A DNA stretch of 61,141 bases from an uncultured Collinsella sp. (GCA_900754745.1 CAAEEB010000068.1:1-61141), one strand, 5' to 3'. Counted from the stretch's first letter, positions 40,090 through 49,165 are shown. Notes: a model not told the origin generated them from the letters alone. Made by a program: numbers and translations.

Positions 40090-41013
40090 CTAGCAGGCGG
40101 CCATGATGGGGGCAGCGACCTGCTTCTTACGGGAGAGGACACCCGGCATCCAGACGCCGTCGTGCTCGTCGGCAATGCCCAGGCCCTTCTGAGCAGCCTC
40201 GGTCTCGCCCTCGAGCAGGACCTGCGAGCCCTCCTCCATAATGTCGGTGATGCACAGGACAATGCCGTCAGCACCCTTCTCGGCGGCGTAGGCGCGCATG
40301 GCCTCGCGAATCTCGTCGATCATGCCGAGCGCGCGGCTCTTGTCGACGGTCTCGTACTGGCCGATGAGCAGCTTCTTGCCGGCGGGCTCGAACATCTTGA
40401 TGTCGTTGCCGACCATCTCGGCTGCGGTGAAGGAGCCGGACGGACGGGTGAGGAAGACCTCCATGCCAAACTTGACCGGGTCGACGCCCACCTGCTCGCC
40501 GAGCTTGGCGGCGACGGCGCGGTCGACATCGGTGGTGGTGGGGCTCTTGAGCATGAGCGTGTCGGTCATCATGGCCGAGAGCAGCAGCTTGGCCTGGACG
40601 TCGGAAAGCTCAACGCCGAGCACGCCGGCGAGCTTGGTGACGATGGTGCAGCTGGAGCCCCAGGGCAGGCAGATGTAGTGCAGCGGGCCGGCGGTCTCGA
40701 AGTCGCCGATGCGGTGATGATCGACGACGCCAAAGACCGTGGCGTCCTTAAGGCCGGCGACGGACTGGGCAGACTCGTTGTGGTCGGTGAGGACGACGAG
40801 CTGACCGGCCTCGACGGAATCGATCACGCGGGGCTCGGCGATGCCGGCGTCGGCGAGCAGCTTGGCGGACTCTGCCGGAAGCTGACCAAGGGCGCAGGCC
40901 TCGTAGGTGTTACCGGCATACTCAACCTGGTTGAGCAGCTGGGACAGGACGACGGCGCTCATGATGGCGTCGTTATCGGGGTTCTGGTGACCAAAGACAA
41001 GAACGTTTGCCAT
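40090..41013 (-). CDS. ppaC: Manganese-dependent inorganic pyrophosphatase (DHH family)
   Basis: The 307-residue family II enzyme hydrolyses pyrophosphate to drive biosynthesis. Motifs are VFGHQNPDNDAIMSAV at the start (His and two Asp metal ligands), VVLTDHNES, GVVDHHRIGDF with the DHH signature near residue 96, and a C-terminal DHHA2 domain with LTRPSGSFTA and LSRKKQV. GTGGAGGAT precedes the ATG. It is monocistronic with a strong terminator. Confidence 0.96.
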   Translation of the reverse strand: MANVLVFGHQNPDNDAIMSAVVLSQLLNQVEYAGNTYEACALGQLPAESAKLLADAGIAEPRVIDSVEAGQLVVLTDHNESAQSVAGLKDATVFGVVDHHRIGDFETAGPLHYICLPWGSSCTIVTKLAGVLGVELSDVQAKLLLSAMMTDTLMLKSPTTTDVDRAVAAKLGEQVGVDPVKFGMEVFLTRPSGSFTAAEMVGNDIKMFEPAGKKLLIGQYETVDKSRALGMIDEIREAMRAYAAEKGADGIVLCITDIMEEGSQVLLEGETEAAQKGLGIADEHDGVWMPGVLSRKKQVAAPIMAAC

Positions 41014-41179
41014 GGATATCCTCCACTTGATATGTGTACTTGGACGTAGCTATGGTAGCACGCCGATGCCGAGCCTTCGCAGACGGAAGGGCCACGGCAT
41101 ATTTTGGGGTAGGCACGGGGGCCAAGGCTGTCCCTTTTACACCATGTTGGTGCAAAGTAACCTGACCCCCTTGCACCAG

Positions 41180-42133
41180 CTATTTACCGGCGGCGCGCAG
41201 GGCTACGTAGGCGGCGCCGATGATGCCGGCGTCGTTGCCGAGCGAAGCGACCTTGATGGGCGTCTCGCGTGAGGCGGAAAGCGCGTAGCGCTGGAAGTGC
41301 TCGCGAACTGCGTCGAGGTAGACATCGGCCGAGGCGGACGCACCGCCGCCGATCAGGAACATCTCGGGGTCGACCACGTTGGCAATAAGCGCCAGGGCGC
41401 GGCCGAGGTAGTCGGCCATGGTATCGGCAGCTGCCAACGCGAGCTTGTCACCCTCGCGGCAGGCCTGGAACACGTCCTTGGAATCAGAAGACCCGGTGAG
41501 CTCGATGGGCTCGACGCCCGCTTTCTTGCACTCAGCAAGGTAGTTGCTCACCACGCCAGTGGCGCTGGAATACTGCTCCAGATGGCCATGACCGCCACAG
41601 CCGCAGGTGCGCTCCTCAGCCGGGTTCAGGCACATGTGGCCAATCTCGCCGCCAGCACCCACAACGCCCGACACCACGTCGCCGTTAACGATAACGCCGC
41701 CGCCCACGCCGGTACCAATGGTGACCATCACCACGTTCTGTACGCCCTTGGCGGAGCCGAGCCAGGCCTCGCCCATGGCAGCGGCGTTGGCATCGTTCTC
41801 GTACTTAACGACCGCGTCGGGGCAGTGCTTTTGAATGGCGATCCTCAGCTCGGGCAGGTTAATGGCAATGTTGGCCTTGACCTTGGCATCGCCCGATGCC
41901 GGGATGGGGCACGGAACGGCCAGGCCAATGCCCGCCACAAAGGCACGCGGAATCTGCGCCTTGGCGACCACCTGGTCAATAGCCTCGGTCACCGCGGCAA
42001 AGCCCGCAGCGTCAACGATGGGAGGCGTAGGCACGCTGGCCTTGGCAAGCAGGTTACCGTCTTCGTCGAACAGGCCCTCCTTAACCGAGGTGCCGCCAAC
42101 GTCGATGCCGATGTAGTACTGCTTAGGTTCCAT
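41180..42133 (-). CDS. glk: ROK-family glucokinase
   Basis: The 317-residue kinase begins MEPKQYYIGIDVGGTSVKEG with the ATP phosphate loop. It shows KYENDANAAAMGEAWLGSAK with the catalytic Asp, MVTIGTGVGGGVIVNG, and the ROK zinc site in GHMCLNPAEERTCGCGGHGH followed by LEQYSSATGV. It phosphorylates free glucose to glucose-6-P. The ATG at 42133 has GAAAGGTGGG upstream. It is probably monocistronic. Specificity for glucose over N-acetylmannosamine or other sugars is inferred from motif pattern. Confidence 0.9.
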   Translation of the reverse strand: MEPKQYYIGIDVGGTSVKEGLFDEDGNLLAKASVPTPPIVDAAGFAAVTEAIDQVVAKAQIPRAFVAGIGLAVPCPIPASGDAKVKANIAINLPELRIAIQKHCPDAVVKYENDANAAAMGEAWLGSAKGVQNVVMVTIGTGVGGGVIVNGDVVSGVVGAGGEIGHMCLNPAEERTCGCGGHGHLEQYSSATGVVSNYLAECKKAGVEPIELTGSSDSKDVFQACREGDKLALAAADTMADYLGRALALIANVVDPEMFLIGGGASASADVYLDAVREHFQRYALSASRETPIKVASLGNDAGIIGAAYVALRAAGK

Positions 42134-42270
42134 GGGAGCCCACCTTTCGAGAATTGGGTCCGCGGCACAGGATCGCGGACGCATACATTGCCTGTATGGT
42201 ACCGCTCGCACAGGCGAAACGCGTCGCCGAGCTCGCACATTTTTAGCAAATGTTTAAACAACTCGCGAAT

Positions 42271-42310
42271 AAAAACGGCCCGCACGCGTTCATCCGCGCA
42301 CGGGCCGTTC
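42271..42310 (-). terminator. Intrinsic terminator of the beta-glycoside PTS operon
   Basis: On the minus strand ACGGCCCGTGCGCG pairs with CGCGTGCGGGCCGT around a GATGAA-type loop and is followed by TTTTTATTCG. It lies just after the broken IIB gene. Confidence 0.92.
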
Positions 42311-42318
42311 CGGGGACG

Positions 42319-42627
42319 CTATCCCTCCATCGCAGCGATGGCTTGATCCAGGATCTTAGGCGCATTCATGCGACCGAAGTCCAGCATGTCGAGCATCACG
42401 AGCTTCACGCCCGCGCGCTCCAGATCGCCCTCGATATTCACGCGCGCGTACGCCACCTACGGGGCGAGCAGCAAAACGCCCACGCCGTCCAGATGGTCGG
42501 ACGCCTCGCTCACCGGAAGCGCCTCGATATTGATCTTCAAGCCACGGCTCTCCGCCTCGTGCTGCATCTTTTGCACCAGCAGGCTCGTCGACATGCCGCC
42601 ACCGCAACAAAGCAAAATGTTCTTCAT
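42319..42627 (-). pseudogene. PTS lactose/cellobiose-family IIB gene broken by an amber codon
   Basis: Minus-strand translation from ATG 42627 gives MKNILLCCGGGMSTSLLVQK, the IIB-Lac active site with the phosphorylatable Cys, and runs to a TAG at 42319-42321 with the family's usual length of about 102 codons. At codon 57 (42457-42459) there is an in-frame TAG where the intact paralogue at 43786-44088 has Gln (LLLGPQIGY). The sequence after it, VAYARVNIEGDLERAGVK and then VMLDMLDFGRMNAPKIL, is preserved. A single C-to-T change therefore truncates it, either a recent mutation or a readthrough case. GGAG precedes the ATG. The intact IIB upstream can replace its function. Confidence 0.88.
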
Positions 42628-42636
42628 AGCTATCTC

Positions 42637-43320
42637 CTAATCCATATCCGTCTTTGCCAGCAACTCCTCGAGCGCAGGACGCACAATCCCCGTCAGCGCG
42701 CGATAGCCCTCGTCGTTGATATGAAGGCCGTCGCCCTCGCGATACAGCTCCTCGCGCTGGCGTCCGTCCTCGTCAAAAAACGCGGGCGTCACGTCGACAA
42801 AAGCCACCCGCTCGTCGCGGATCATATCGCGGCACTGCGGCAATACCCGGCTCAGCAGGTCGTTGGAGCGTAGCACGTCCTTGCCGCTCGCCCTGCCTTC
42901 CAGGCGCTCGATGCAGGGCGTGGGCGAGCAGACGAGCACGCGGCACGCCGGCAGGCAGCCCAAAATCATCTCCACGATCTCGCGAATGTTGAAGGCGATG
43001 TCTTTGGGCGAGCCCATGAGGGTATTGCCCATGTCGTTGGTGCCCACCATAATCACCACGGCGCACGGGCGATACTTGACCACGCCCTCGTCGACCATCC
43101 ACAGAAGCTCCTGCGAGGTGCCGCCGCCGATGCCGCAGTTATAGGCGCCCATGCCGGGATACCAGCGCTCCACGTCGCAAAACTCCGTCAGCGAATCGCC
43201 AAAGAACACCACGCCGCCCGGCTTAGCGTCCTGGTTCGCACGCATGATTGCAAGCATGCGCTCGAGCTGAAACTCGCGCATCTGGTAATAGCGCGGGTTG
43301 TACTCCATTCCCCGTCTCAC
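42637..43320 (-). CDS. SGNH/GDSL hydrolase (probable carbohydrate esterase)
   Basis: The 227-residue enzyme has all four blocks of the family: the Ser in VVFFGDSLTEF, Gly in CGIGGGTSQELLW, Asn in VIMVGTNDMGNTLMG, and Asp/His in GDGLHINDEGY. It resembles platelet-activating-factor acetylhydrolase-like and sugar acetyl-esterases. No signal peptide is present, so it acts in the cytoplasm, perhaps removing acetyl groups from an imported phosphorylated glycoside. The GTG at 43320 has GGGGGAG seven bases upstream; the ATG 12 bases on has a poor site. It lies between the IIA gene and the broken IIB gene in the PTS operon. Confidence 0.85.
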   Translation of the reverse strand: MRRGMEYNPRYYQMREFQLERMLAIMRANQDAKPGGVVFFGDSLTEFCDVERWYPGMGAYNCGIGGGTSQELLWMVDEGVVKYRPCAVVIMVGTNDMGNTLMGSPKDIAFNIREIVEMILGCLPACRVLVCSPTPCIERLEGRASGKDVLRSNDLLSRVLPQCRDMIRDERVAFVDVTPAFFDEDGRQREELYREGDGLHINDEGYRALTGIVRPALEELLAKTDMD

Positions 43321-43443
43321 GATCGATCTCCCCCATATATGAATCTTGATAGAAAAGGCGCCAGGAGGCGGAGACTCCCGGCACCCGTGTAAGGGACTGT
43401 GTTGTCTGTTGGGCCGCACGGTCCGTCGCGGCGAAAACGCCAG

Positions 43444-43776
43444 CTAGGCCTTGAGTGCCTGTAGCTGTTTGTGGACCTCAATGAGCTCCGTGGCCATGAC
43501 GCGCATGGTCTCGGTGCCGGCCATCTGGTCCTCGGCGTGCAGCAGAATCAGCGGGGCCTCGCCGTTGCGCTCGCCATTGGCCTCCTTCTTAAGAAGTCCC
43601 ATGTGAACATCGTGGCCGCCGTTATAGGCCTCGTCGCCCTGCTTAATGAGCTCCTCGGCGGCGTCGAAATCGCCCTCCTTGGCCTTCTGCACGGCGTTGA
43701 TGTACATGCTCTTGGCGGTACCGACGTAGCTGATGATCTCGAAGCAGGTCATCTGCAGTTCGTTCATATCCTCCAT
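43444..43776 (-). CDS. PTS lactose/cellobiose-family IIA component
   Basis: The 110-residue helical protein has TCFEIISYVGTAKSMYINAV, EELIKQGDEAYNGGHDVHMG, and the active-site His in APLILLHAEDQMAGTETMRV. It forms a trimer and passes phosphate from HPr to IIB. The ATG at 43776 (AGGTG upstream) is chosen over the neighbouring GTG and ATG. It starts just nine bases after the IIB stop. Confidence 0.93.
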   Translation of the reverse strand: MEDMNELQMTCFEIISYVGTAKSMYINAVQKAKEGDFDAAEELIKQGDEAYNGGHDVHMGLLKKEANGERNGEAPLILLHAEDQMAGTETMRVMATELIEVHKQLQALKA

Positions 43777-43785
43777 GCGCTGCAC

Positions 43786-44088
43786 CTAGCCCATCACGCT
43801 GACGCAGTGGTCGATGATGCCGGCGGCGTTCATGCGGCCATAGTCGACCATGTTGATGACCTCGACCGGGAAACGGCCGGCGGCCTCCTTCTCAAAGTCG
43901 CCCTTGGTGTAGCCGATCTGCGGGCCGAGCAGCAGGATGTCGCACTCGTCCAGGTGATCGTGGGCCTCATTCATAGGACGGGCTTCGACCTCGATGTCCA
44001 GACCACGGCTCGCGACCTCGGACTGCATCTTCTGGACCAGCAGACTCGTGGACATGCCGGCATTGCAGCAAAGCATGATCTTCTTCAT
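43786..44088 (-). CDS. PTS lactose/cellobiose-family IIB component
   Basis: The 100-residue protein begins MKKIMLCCNAGMSTSLLVQK, with the active-site Cys of the CxxGxST loop (Cys8; the preceding Cys is also present). LLLGPQIGYTKGDFEKEA and VEVINMVDYGRMNAAGII complete the fold. It phosphorylates the sugar in IIC. The gap to the IIC gene is 150 bases and contains a hairpin. It is intact, unlike the second copy at the operon end. Confidence 0.95.
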   Translation of the reverse strand: MKKIMLCCNAGMSTSLLVQKMQSEVASRGLDIEVEARPMNEAHDHLDECDILLLGPQIGYTKGDFEKEAAGRFPVEVINMVDYGRMNAAGIIDHCVSVMG

Positions 44089-44189
44089 GGTTTCCTCCTT
44101 ATAACTGCGCGGCGCGCAGACGACAAACTGGATAAATCCTTGTGGTTATCTTTCCCCTGTTTTGCACGTTTAGGCAAAAAAGGAGATAC

Positions 44190-44216
44190 GGGTACCGGTA
44201 CCAAGCATCGGTACCC
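44190..44216 (-). terminator. Attenuator-like hairpin between IIC and IIB
   Basis: On the minus strand GGGTACCG and CGGTACCC flank an 11-base loop; TTTTTTGCC follows eight bases later. It lies inside the operon after IIC, so it may lower expression of the downstream genes or stabilise the upstream message. Confidence 0.45.
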
Positions 44217-44238
44217 GCAAGGGTGGAATGGACAAACG

Positions 44239-45591
44239 CTAGGCGTTCTGCTCGGCGAGGGCCTCCTGCTTGGCGATGGCCTTCTCGGAGATCCTCATAA
44301 AGGGCAGGTAGACAGCCATGCCGATGACCAGCTCCAGAGCCTGCCACACGCCGGCGCGCCAGTCAAAGCCCGTAGCAAGCAGGGCGTTGATGACGGGCGG
44401 CATGGTCCAAGGCACCTGAGCGATGCAGGGGCTGATGATGCCAGCGCAGGTCAGGCCATAGGTGACACCGATGAACAGGTCGGGAAGAAGCACGAACGGA
44501 ATCATGAGCGGCAGGTTGTACACGATGGGGTAACCGTAGATGACCGGCTCGTTGATGTTGAACAGGCCAGGCAGAATGGCCATCTTGGCAACGGTCTTGG
44601 AGGCCTTGTTCTTGGAGAACAGGAAGGTGTCGAGCAGCAGCATGAGGGTGCAGCCCGAGCCGCCGATGAGGGCGAAGCTGTTGACGATCTGCATGTTCAT
44701 GTAGTGATCGGGCTGGATGGTACCGCCGGCGGCAAAGGTAGCCATGTTGTCGACGATGAGCATGGTCAGGATCGGCTCGACGGTAGCGCCCGAGATGGTG
44801 GACTGGTGAATACCAACGCAGAACAGCAGGTTGGCGAGGGTGTAGATGAGGATGACAGCCCACGGACCGGCGTTCATGATGCTCTTGAGCGGGTTGGAGA
44901 TGCAGGTGGAGATGATGGTGCACAGGTCGGTGCCGGCGCAGACGGCGAGCAGGGCCGAGGCGATAGCGAAGATCGAGAGGTTGAGCAGCATTGGGATCAT
45001 GACGTTGAAGGAGTTGGAGACCGCAGGAGGTACGCCCTCGCCCAGCTTGACCTTGAGCTTCTCGACGCCCGAGATCTTGATGAAGAGCGTCGTGGAGAGC
45101 AGGGCGATGATGATGGCCGAGAACAGGCCGTTGGTACCGGTGTTGGCGGTCGAAAGGGCACCGGTGACCTCGGCGGAGGTGATCTTGTCGGTGAGAAGCG
45201 GGCTCGTGGCGGCAAGGGTGGCGGTGATCTGCTGCGGCATCATGATGACGAAAGCAGAGATAGCGACGACCACGCAAGCGAGCGGGTTATCGAAACGCTT
45301 GTTCTTAGCGAGGCTGTAGCCAATCAATCCGGCCAAGATAATGGCAGAGACGTTGAGGGTGCCCAGCGTAATTGCCGAACCCCACGTCTGAAGGTTGGCA
45401 AGGCCCGCCGCATCGAGCGGGAACAGAGGGAACACGACGTTGTTAATGAGAACCGCGATACCCGCAAGGATATAGAGCGGCGTGATGGTCGCGAAGGCGT
45501 CACGCAGGGAACGCAGGTGAACCTGGTTTCCCACCTTCGCAGAGACCTCGGCAAACTTGTCGAGGAAACTCTTTCCGTTGTCACTGGCCAT
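44239..45591 (-). CDS. PTS lactose/cellobiose-family IIC permease
   Basis: The 450-residue membrane protein has about ten helices. Family landmarks are FLDKFAEVSAKVGNQVHLRS with LRDAFATITPLYILAG, FCVGIHQSTISGATVEPILT, and FNINEPVIYGYPIVYNLPLM containing the NEPVIYG sugar-phosphorylation motif. It imports a beta-glucoside or related disaccharide. The intact GH1 gene lies upstream in the same operon. Substrate cannot be read further. Confidence 0.95.
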   Translation of the reverse strand: MASDNGKSFLDKFAEVSAKVGNQVHLRSLRDAFATITPLYILAGIAVLINNVVFPLFPLDAAGLANLQTWGSAITLGTLNVSAIILAGLIGYSLAKNKRFDNPLACVVVAISAFVIMMPQQITATLAATSPLLTDKITSAEVTGALSTANTGTNGLFSAIIIALLSTTLFIKISGVEKLKVKLGEGVPPAVSNSFNVMIPMLLNLSIFAIASALLAVCAGTDLCTIISTCISNPLKSIMNAGPWAVILIYTLANLLFCVGIHQSTISGATVEPILTMLIVDNMATFAAGGTIQPDHYMNMQIVNSFALIGGSGCTLMLLLDTFLFSKNKASKTVAKMAILPGLFNINEPVIYGYPIVYNLPLMIPFVLLPDLFIGVTYGLTCAGIISPCIAQVPWTMPPVINALLATGFDWRAGVWQALELVIGMAVYLPFMRISEKAIAKQEALAEQNA

Positions 45592-45711
45592 GATTGCTCC
45601 TAACTTTCAAATCCGGCCTTTTCCTATGCGCACGGTGGTCTGTCGCCCTCTGCCACCAGATGTGCCATGTGTTGCGCGCGGCGGCGCGCGGTCTGGGCGT
45701 TCGCCCGGTCG

Positions 45712-47112
45712 CTAATCAACCACGTGGGTCGTGGCGACCTGTTTGAGCCAGGCTGCCGACTTCTTAAGGCGGCGCTTATAGCCATCCATCAGATCGACCT
45801 CGACAAAGCCGTAACGATTCTTAAAGGCATTGGCCCAAGACCAGTTATCGATGACGGCCCAGTAGTGATAGCCCCGGCATTTGGCGCCCTCGGAGATTGC
45901 CTTGGCAACCCACTCCAGGTGCTGGCGCACAAAGTCGACGCGGTAGTCATCCTGGATGGTTCCTTCGGCATCGCGGTTCTTGTATTCGTCCATGATGCCG
46001 ATGCCGTTCTCGGAAACGAACCACTCAAGATCGGGGTAGTTCTTAGCGCAGTCCATGCCAAAGTCGTAGAGGCCCTGCGGGTAGATCTCCCAGCCGCGGC
46101 TCTCGTTCATAACGGCGTCGGGCCACACGTACTCGTCGGCAAAGTGCGGCAGACCGTACTGGTCGATCTTGCTCGCCGGCGCCTGAACGCGCGTGGGGTG
46201 GTAGTAGTTGCAACCGAGCCAGTCGACAACACCCTGCTTGAGGATCTCCTGGTCACCGGCGCGGAACGGAAGCTTGACGCCGCCCTCGGCCAGGCTGTCG
46301 AGCACGTCGGCGGGAAGCTCGCCCTTGGTGATAAGGTCGAGCCACCAGCGATTGTTGATGCCGCTGGTCATACGCACGGCCTCGAGGTCTGCCTCGCTGG
46401 GGTTCTCCTTGGTGTAGACCGGGGTGAAGCAGTTGATCATGCCGATCTTGGCATCGGCGCGAACGGCGCCCTTGTCATAGGCCTTGCGATAGTTGGCAAC
46501 AGCCAGCGCGTGCGCCAGCGAAATGTGGTACTGCACGGTGCGAGCACGGTTGAAGTCGTGGAGCTGCGGGAACCACACGCCCTCCTGGTAGCGCTGCTCG
46601 GGCTCGACGATGGGCTCGTTAAAGGTAAACCAGTACTTGATCTCTTGACCGAACTCGCGGAAGGCGACGTCGGCGTAATGCGCGTAGGCCTCGACGACCT
46701 CGCGGCTCTCCCAACCGCCACGGTCAAAGAGATAGGTGGGCATATCGAAGTGGTAAAGGTTGACGAACGGCTCCAGGCCTGCCTCGCGGGAAGCGCGGAA
46801 CAGCTCGTGGTACCACGCAGCACCCTCCTCGTTGAGGTTGCCGTCGGCATCGAGCAGGCGGCTCCACTGGATGGAGGTGCGATAGGTATCCAGGCCCAGG
46901 TCCTTCATGATGCGAAGGTCGTCCTTGTACTTGGCCATAAAGTCGTTACCGGCATAGGAACCCACGCGGTTATAGAACGAGCCCAGATCCTGCATGGACC
47001 AGGTGTCCCACAGGTTCTCGAGCTTGCCGCCCTGGTTCCACTGGCCCTCGGTCTGCGGACCGGACATGGCCGCGCCAAAGAAAAAGTCGCTGGGCAGCTG
47101 ATACTGTGCCAT
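45712..47112 (-). CDS. Glycoside hydrolase family 1, 6-phospho-beta-glycosidase
   Basis: The 466-residue enzyme hydrolyses beta-linked disaccharide-6-phosphates made by the PTS. The acid/base Glu166 is in WFTFNEPIVEPEQRY and the nucleophile Glu368 in WFVSENGIGIMDEY. The opening FFFGAAMSGPQTEGQWNQGG and GYHYWAVIDNWSWANAF with the two Trp of the sugar site are typical. The start at 47112 has GAGGAC upstream; a longer frame lacks homology. It is the first gene of the operon. Adjacent manA leaves open that one product is mannose-6-P. Confidence 0.93.
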   Translation of the reverse strand: MAQYQLPSDFFFGAAMSGPQTEGQWNQGGKLENLWDTWSMQDLGSFYNRVGSYAGNDFMAKYKDDLRIMKDLGLDTYRTSIQWSRLLDADGNLNEEGAAWYHELFRASREAGLEPFVNLYHFDMPTYLFDRGGWESREVVEAYAHYADVAFREFGQEIKYWFTFNEPIVEPEQRYQEGVWFPQLHDFNRARTVQYHISLAHALAVANYRKAYDKGAVRADAKIGMINCFTPVYTKENPSEADLEAVRMTSGINNRWWLDLITKGELPADVLDSLAEGGVKLPFRAGDQEILKQGVVDWLGCNYYHPTRVQAPASKIDQYGLPHFADEYVWPDAVMNESRGWEIYPQGLYDFGMDCAKNYPDLEWFVSENGIGIMDEYKNRDAEGTIQDDYRVDFVRQHLEWVAKAISEGAKCRGYHYWAVIDNWSWANAFKNRYGFVEVDLMDGYKRRLKKSAAWLKQVATTHVVD

Positions 47113-47267
47113 CGAAGTCCTCGCTTTCGTGTCTTTGAGCCTCCGATTGGAGGCGGGTTTGCTTTGGCGGGTAATCCGGCGCGGGCGCGCACCGGTTATC
47201 CGGATATCCGACCCACCAAAACAAATCCGTCTCCAAGCGGTACAGGCGATGCTCATGCATCTCGCTT

Positions 47268-47305
47268 GTTATCTATAACTATAGCGCTCTAATTTTTTAT
47301 GTAAA
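47268..47305 (-). promoter_or_regulatory. Promoter of the beta-glycoside PTS operon with operator-like dyad
   Basis: On the minus strand TTTACA (47305-47300), a 16-base spacer and TATAGT (47283-47278) form a good promoter. GTTATCTATAAC (47268-47279), a 5-bp inverted repeat with a 2-base centre, touches the -10 end and may bind the divergent GntR regulator. The rest of 47113-47413 holds no gene. On the plus strand a TATAGT near 47365 with TTGATT upstream at wide spacing could serve the regulator gene. Confidence 0.62.
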
Positions 47306-47413
47306 GCGTCTTTTTTGTTTTTCTTTCTCGAACTTCTTTGATTAAAGCCATATAGATGCTTTTATAGTAGGTATACTTTCTTTTACAGGCATTCATGTTA
47401 GAAAGGGGGTTCC

Positions 47414-48133
47414 ATGATTCCCAAATATGAGTCAATAGCTGCGGATATTCGTCGCAGTATCGAGGATGGCGCCCTTAAGCCCGGCGACAAGCTACCCACT
47501 GTCGTTGAGTTCTGCGAGCTGTATGGCGTTTCCAAGATCACCGTCAAACGAGCGATTGAGCAGATTACCGAGGAAGGCTTGGTCACGAGTCGTCGCGGAT
47601 CGGGCACCTACGTCAAAGACGCCGCAGGACTCCCCGGCAAAGCGTTTTTCCAGGGCAAGAATGACCGCGCCCAAGGCTTTTCGTACGAGCATCGCGGCGA
47701 GAAGGTCGCCTCGGTGGTCTACGATTTCTCGATCGTCAATCCGCCGGCAGAGGTTGCCACCCAGCTGGGAATGGCCGAAGACGACTTTGCCTATCACATC
47801 GTGCGCGTACGCGAGGTCGATGGCCTGCCCATCGTTATCGAGTACACCTATATGCCGCTCGAGCTGATCCCGGGTCTGAAGAAAAAGGACCTGTACGCGT
47901 CGGTCTACAGCTATATCCGCGAGCAGTGCGGGCTTAAGATCTCGAGCTTCCACCGCACCATCCGCGCCGTGGCGGCAACCGAGGAAGAGGCTGAGCGCTT
48001 GAACACCAAGCCCGGCTCTCCCCTGCTCGAGCTCAACCAGATTGGCTTTTTGGACAGCGGTGCCGCGTTTGAGTACTCAATCTCGCGCAACGTGGGCGAC
48101 CGTTTTGAGCTGCACAATGTAACGCTGGCATAG
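47414..48133 (+). CDS. GntR-family (HutC/UTRA) regulator of the beta-glycoside PTS operon
   Basis: The 239-residue protein starts with a winged HTH (PKYESIAADIRRSIEDGALK, then KLPTVVEFCELYGVSKITVK) and carries a UTRA effector domain (VVYDFSIVNPPAEVATQLGM, YTYMPLELIPGLKKKDLY, and RAVAATEEEAERLNTKPGSP). Its divergent position from GH1 marks it as the probable repressor of that operon, released by a phosphorylated sugar. AAAGGGGG precedes the ATG. manA follows after 73 bases on the same strand. Confidence 0.9.
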   Translation: MIPKYESIAADIRRSIEDGALKPGDKLPTVVEFCELYGVSKITVKRAIEQITEEGLVTSRRGSGTYVKDAAGLPGKAFFQGKNDRAQGFSYEHRGEKVASVVYDFSIVNPPAEVATQLGMAEDDFAYHIVRVREVDGLPIVIEYTYMPLELIPGLKKKDLYASVYSYIREQCGLKISSFHRTIRAVAATEEEAERLNTKPGSPLLELNQIGFLDSGAAFEYSISRNVGDRFELHNVTLA

Positions 48134-48206
48134 GTTTTTTGGAGTTAGACGGGCGCTTTTTGAGATGCTTTGCACGGCGTCCGCACAACATGATGGGAGT
48201 ATTTAC

Positions 48207-49139
48207 ATGTCCGATTTAATTAAGCTCAAGCCCATCTTCCACGAGAAGATCTGGGGTGGTCGTCAGCTGGAGACGGTATTTGGCTACGACATTCCCAAGG
48301 GACCCATCGGCGAGTGCTGGGCGATTTCGGCCCATCCCAACGGCGACTGCCAGATTGAGGAGGGTCCGTACGCCGGCCACACGCTTTCGTGGCTGTGGGC
48401 CGAGCACCGCGAGCTCTTTGGCAACTGCGAGGGCAAGGAGTTCCCGCTGCTCATTAAGATTCTGGACGCCAAGGACGACCTGTCGATCCAGATCCACCCC
48501 AACGACGAGTACGCCGCCGAGCATGAGAACGGTAGCCTGGGCAAGACCGAGTGCTGGTACGTGCTGGATTGCGAGCCCGGCGCCACGATCATCGTCGGCC
48601 AGCGCGCACATGACCGTGCCGAGGCCGCGCAGATGATCGAAGAGGGTCGCTGGGACGACATGCTCAACGTGCTGCCGATCCACAAGGGCGACTTTTTCCA
48701 AATCGACTCCGGCACCGTTCACGCCATCAAGACCGGCACGCTGATTCTGGAGACGCAGCAGTCGAGCGACGTGACGTATCGCCTGTACGACTACGACCGC
48801 CCGGGCACCGACGGCAAACTGCGCCCGCTGCACATTGAGCAGAGCCTGGACTGTATCAACTTTAACGCGCAGGCCCCGACCGACGGCACCGTGACCGCAC
48901 CCGAAGTCAATGGCGTGACCGAGCTCGAGTCCAACCCCTGCTACACCGTCGACCGCGTTCGCGTGGACGGCAGCAAGACCCTGGAGCAGCGCTGGCCCTT
49001 CATGTGCCTCTCGGTCATCGACGGCAAAGGCACCGTCTGCGGCGACTCCGTCCACAAGGGCAGTCACCTACTGGCGCCGTCCACCGTGAACAAGATTGAA
49101 CTCGAGGGCACCATGGAGCTGATCATCAGCCATCTGTAA
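48207..49139 (+). CDS. manA: Mannose-6-phosphate isomerase, class I
   Basis: The 310-residue cupin enzyme converts mannose-6-P and fructose-6-P. It shows KPIFHEKIWGGRQLETVFGY, then the zinc ligands in LSIQIHPNDEYA and GKTECWYVLDCEPGATII, and the catalytic region GDFFQIDSGTVHAIKTGTLI with LETQQSSDVTYRLYDYDR. Length matches the short Gram-positive ManA. GGGAG lies eight bases before the ATG at 48207. Its place behind the GntR gene suggests that it serves the adjacent PTS operon, as well as general mannose use. Confidence 0.95.
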   Translation: MSDLIKLKPIFHEKIWGGRQLETVFGYDIPKGPIGECWAISAHPNGDCQIEEGPYAGHTLSWLWAEHRELFGNCEGKEFPLLIKILDAKDDLSIQIHPNDEYAAEHENGSLGKTECWYVLDCEPGATIIVGQRAHDRAEAAQMIEEGRWDDMLNVLPIHKGDFFQIDSGTVHAIKTGTLILETQQSSDVTYRLYDYDRPGTDGKLRPLHIEQSLDCINFNAQAPTDGTVTAPEVNGVTELESNPCYTVDRVRVDGSKTLEQRWPFMCLSVIDGKGTVCGDSVHKGSHLLAPSTVNKIELEGTMELIISHL

Positions 49140-49165
49140 GCCGCAGAAACAACCCAAAACGCAAC

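Noticed and set aside
38422..41049. 875-codon open frame on the plus strand
   Set aside because: Antisense to nhaA and ppaC, with His/Gly/Asp-rich low-complexity translation typical of shadows.
43471..45603. 710-codon open frame on the plus strand
   Set aside because: Antisense to the IIA, IIB and IIC genes of the PTS operon; no ribosome site or motif.
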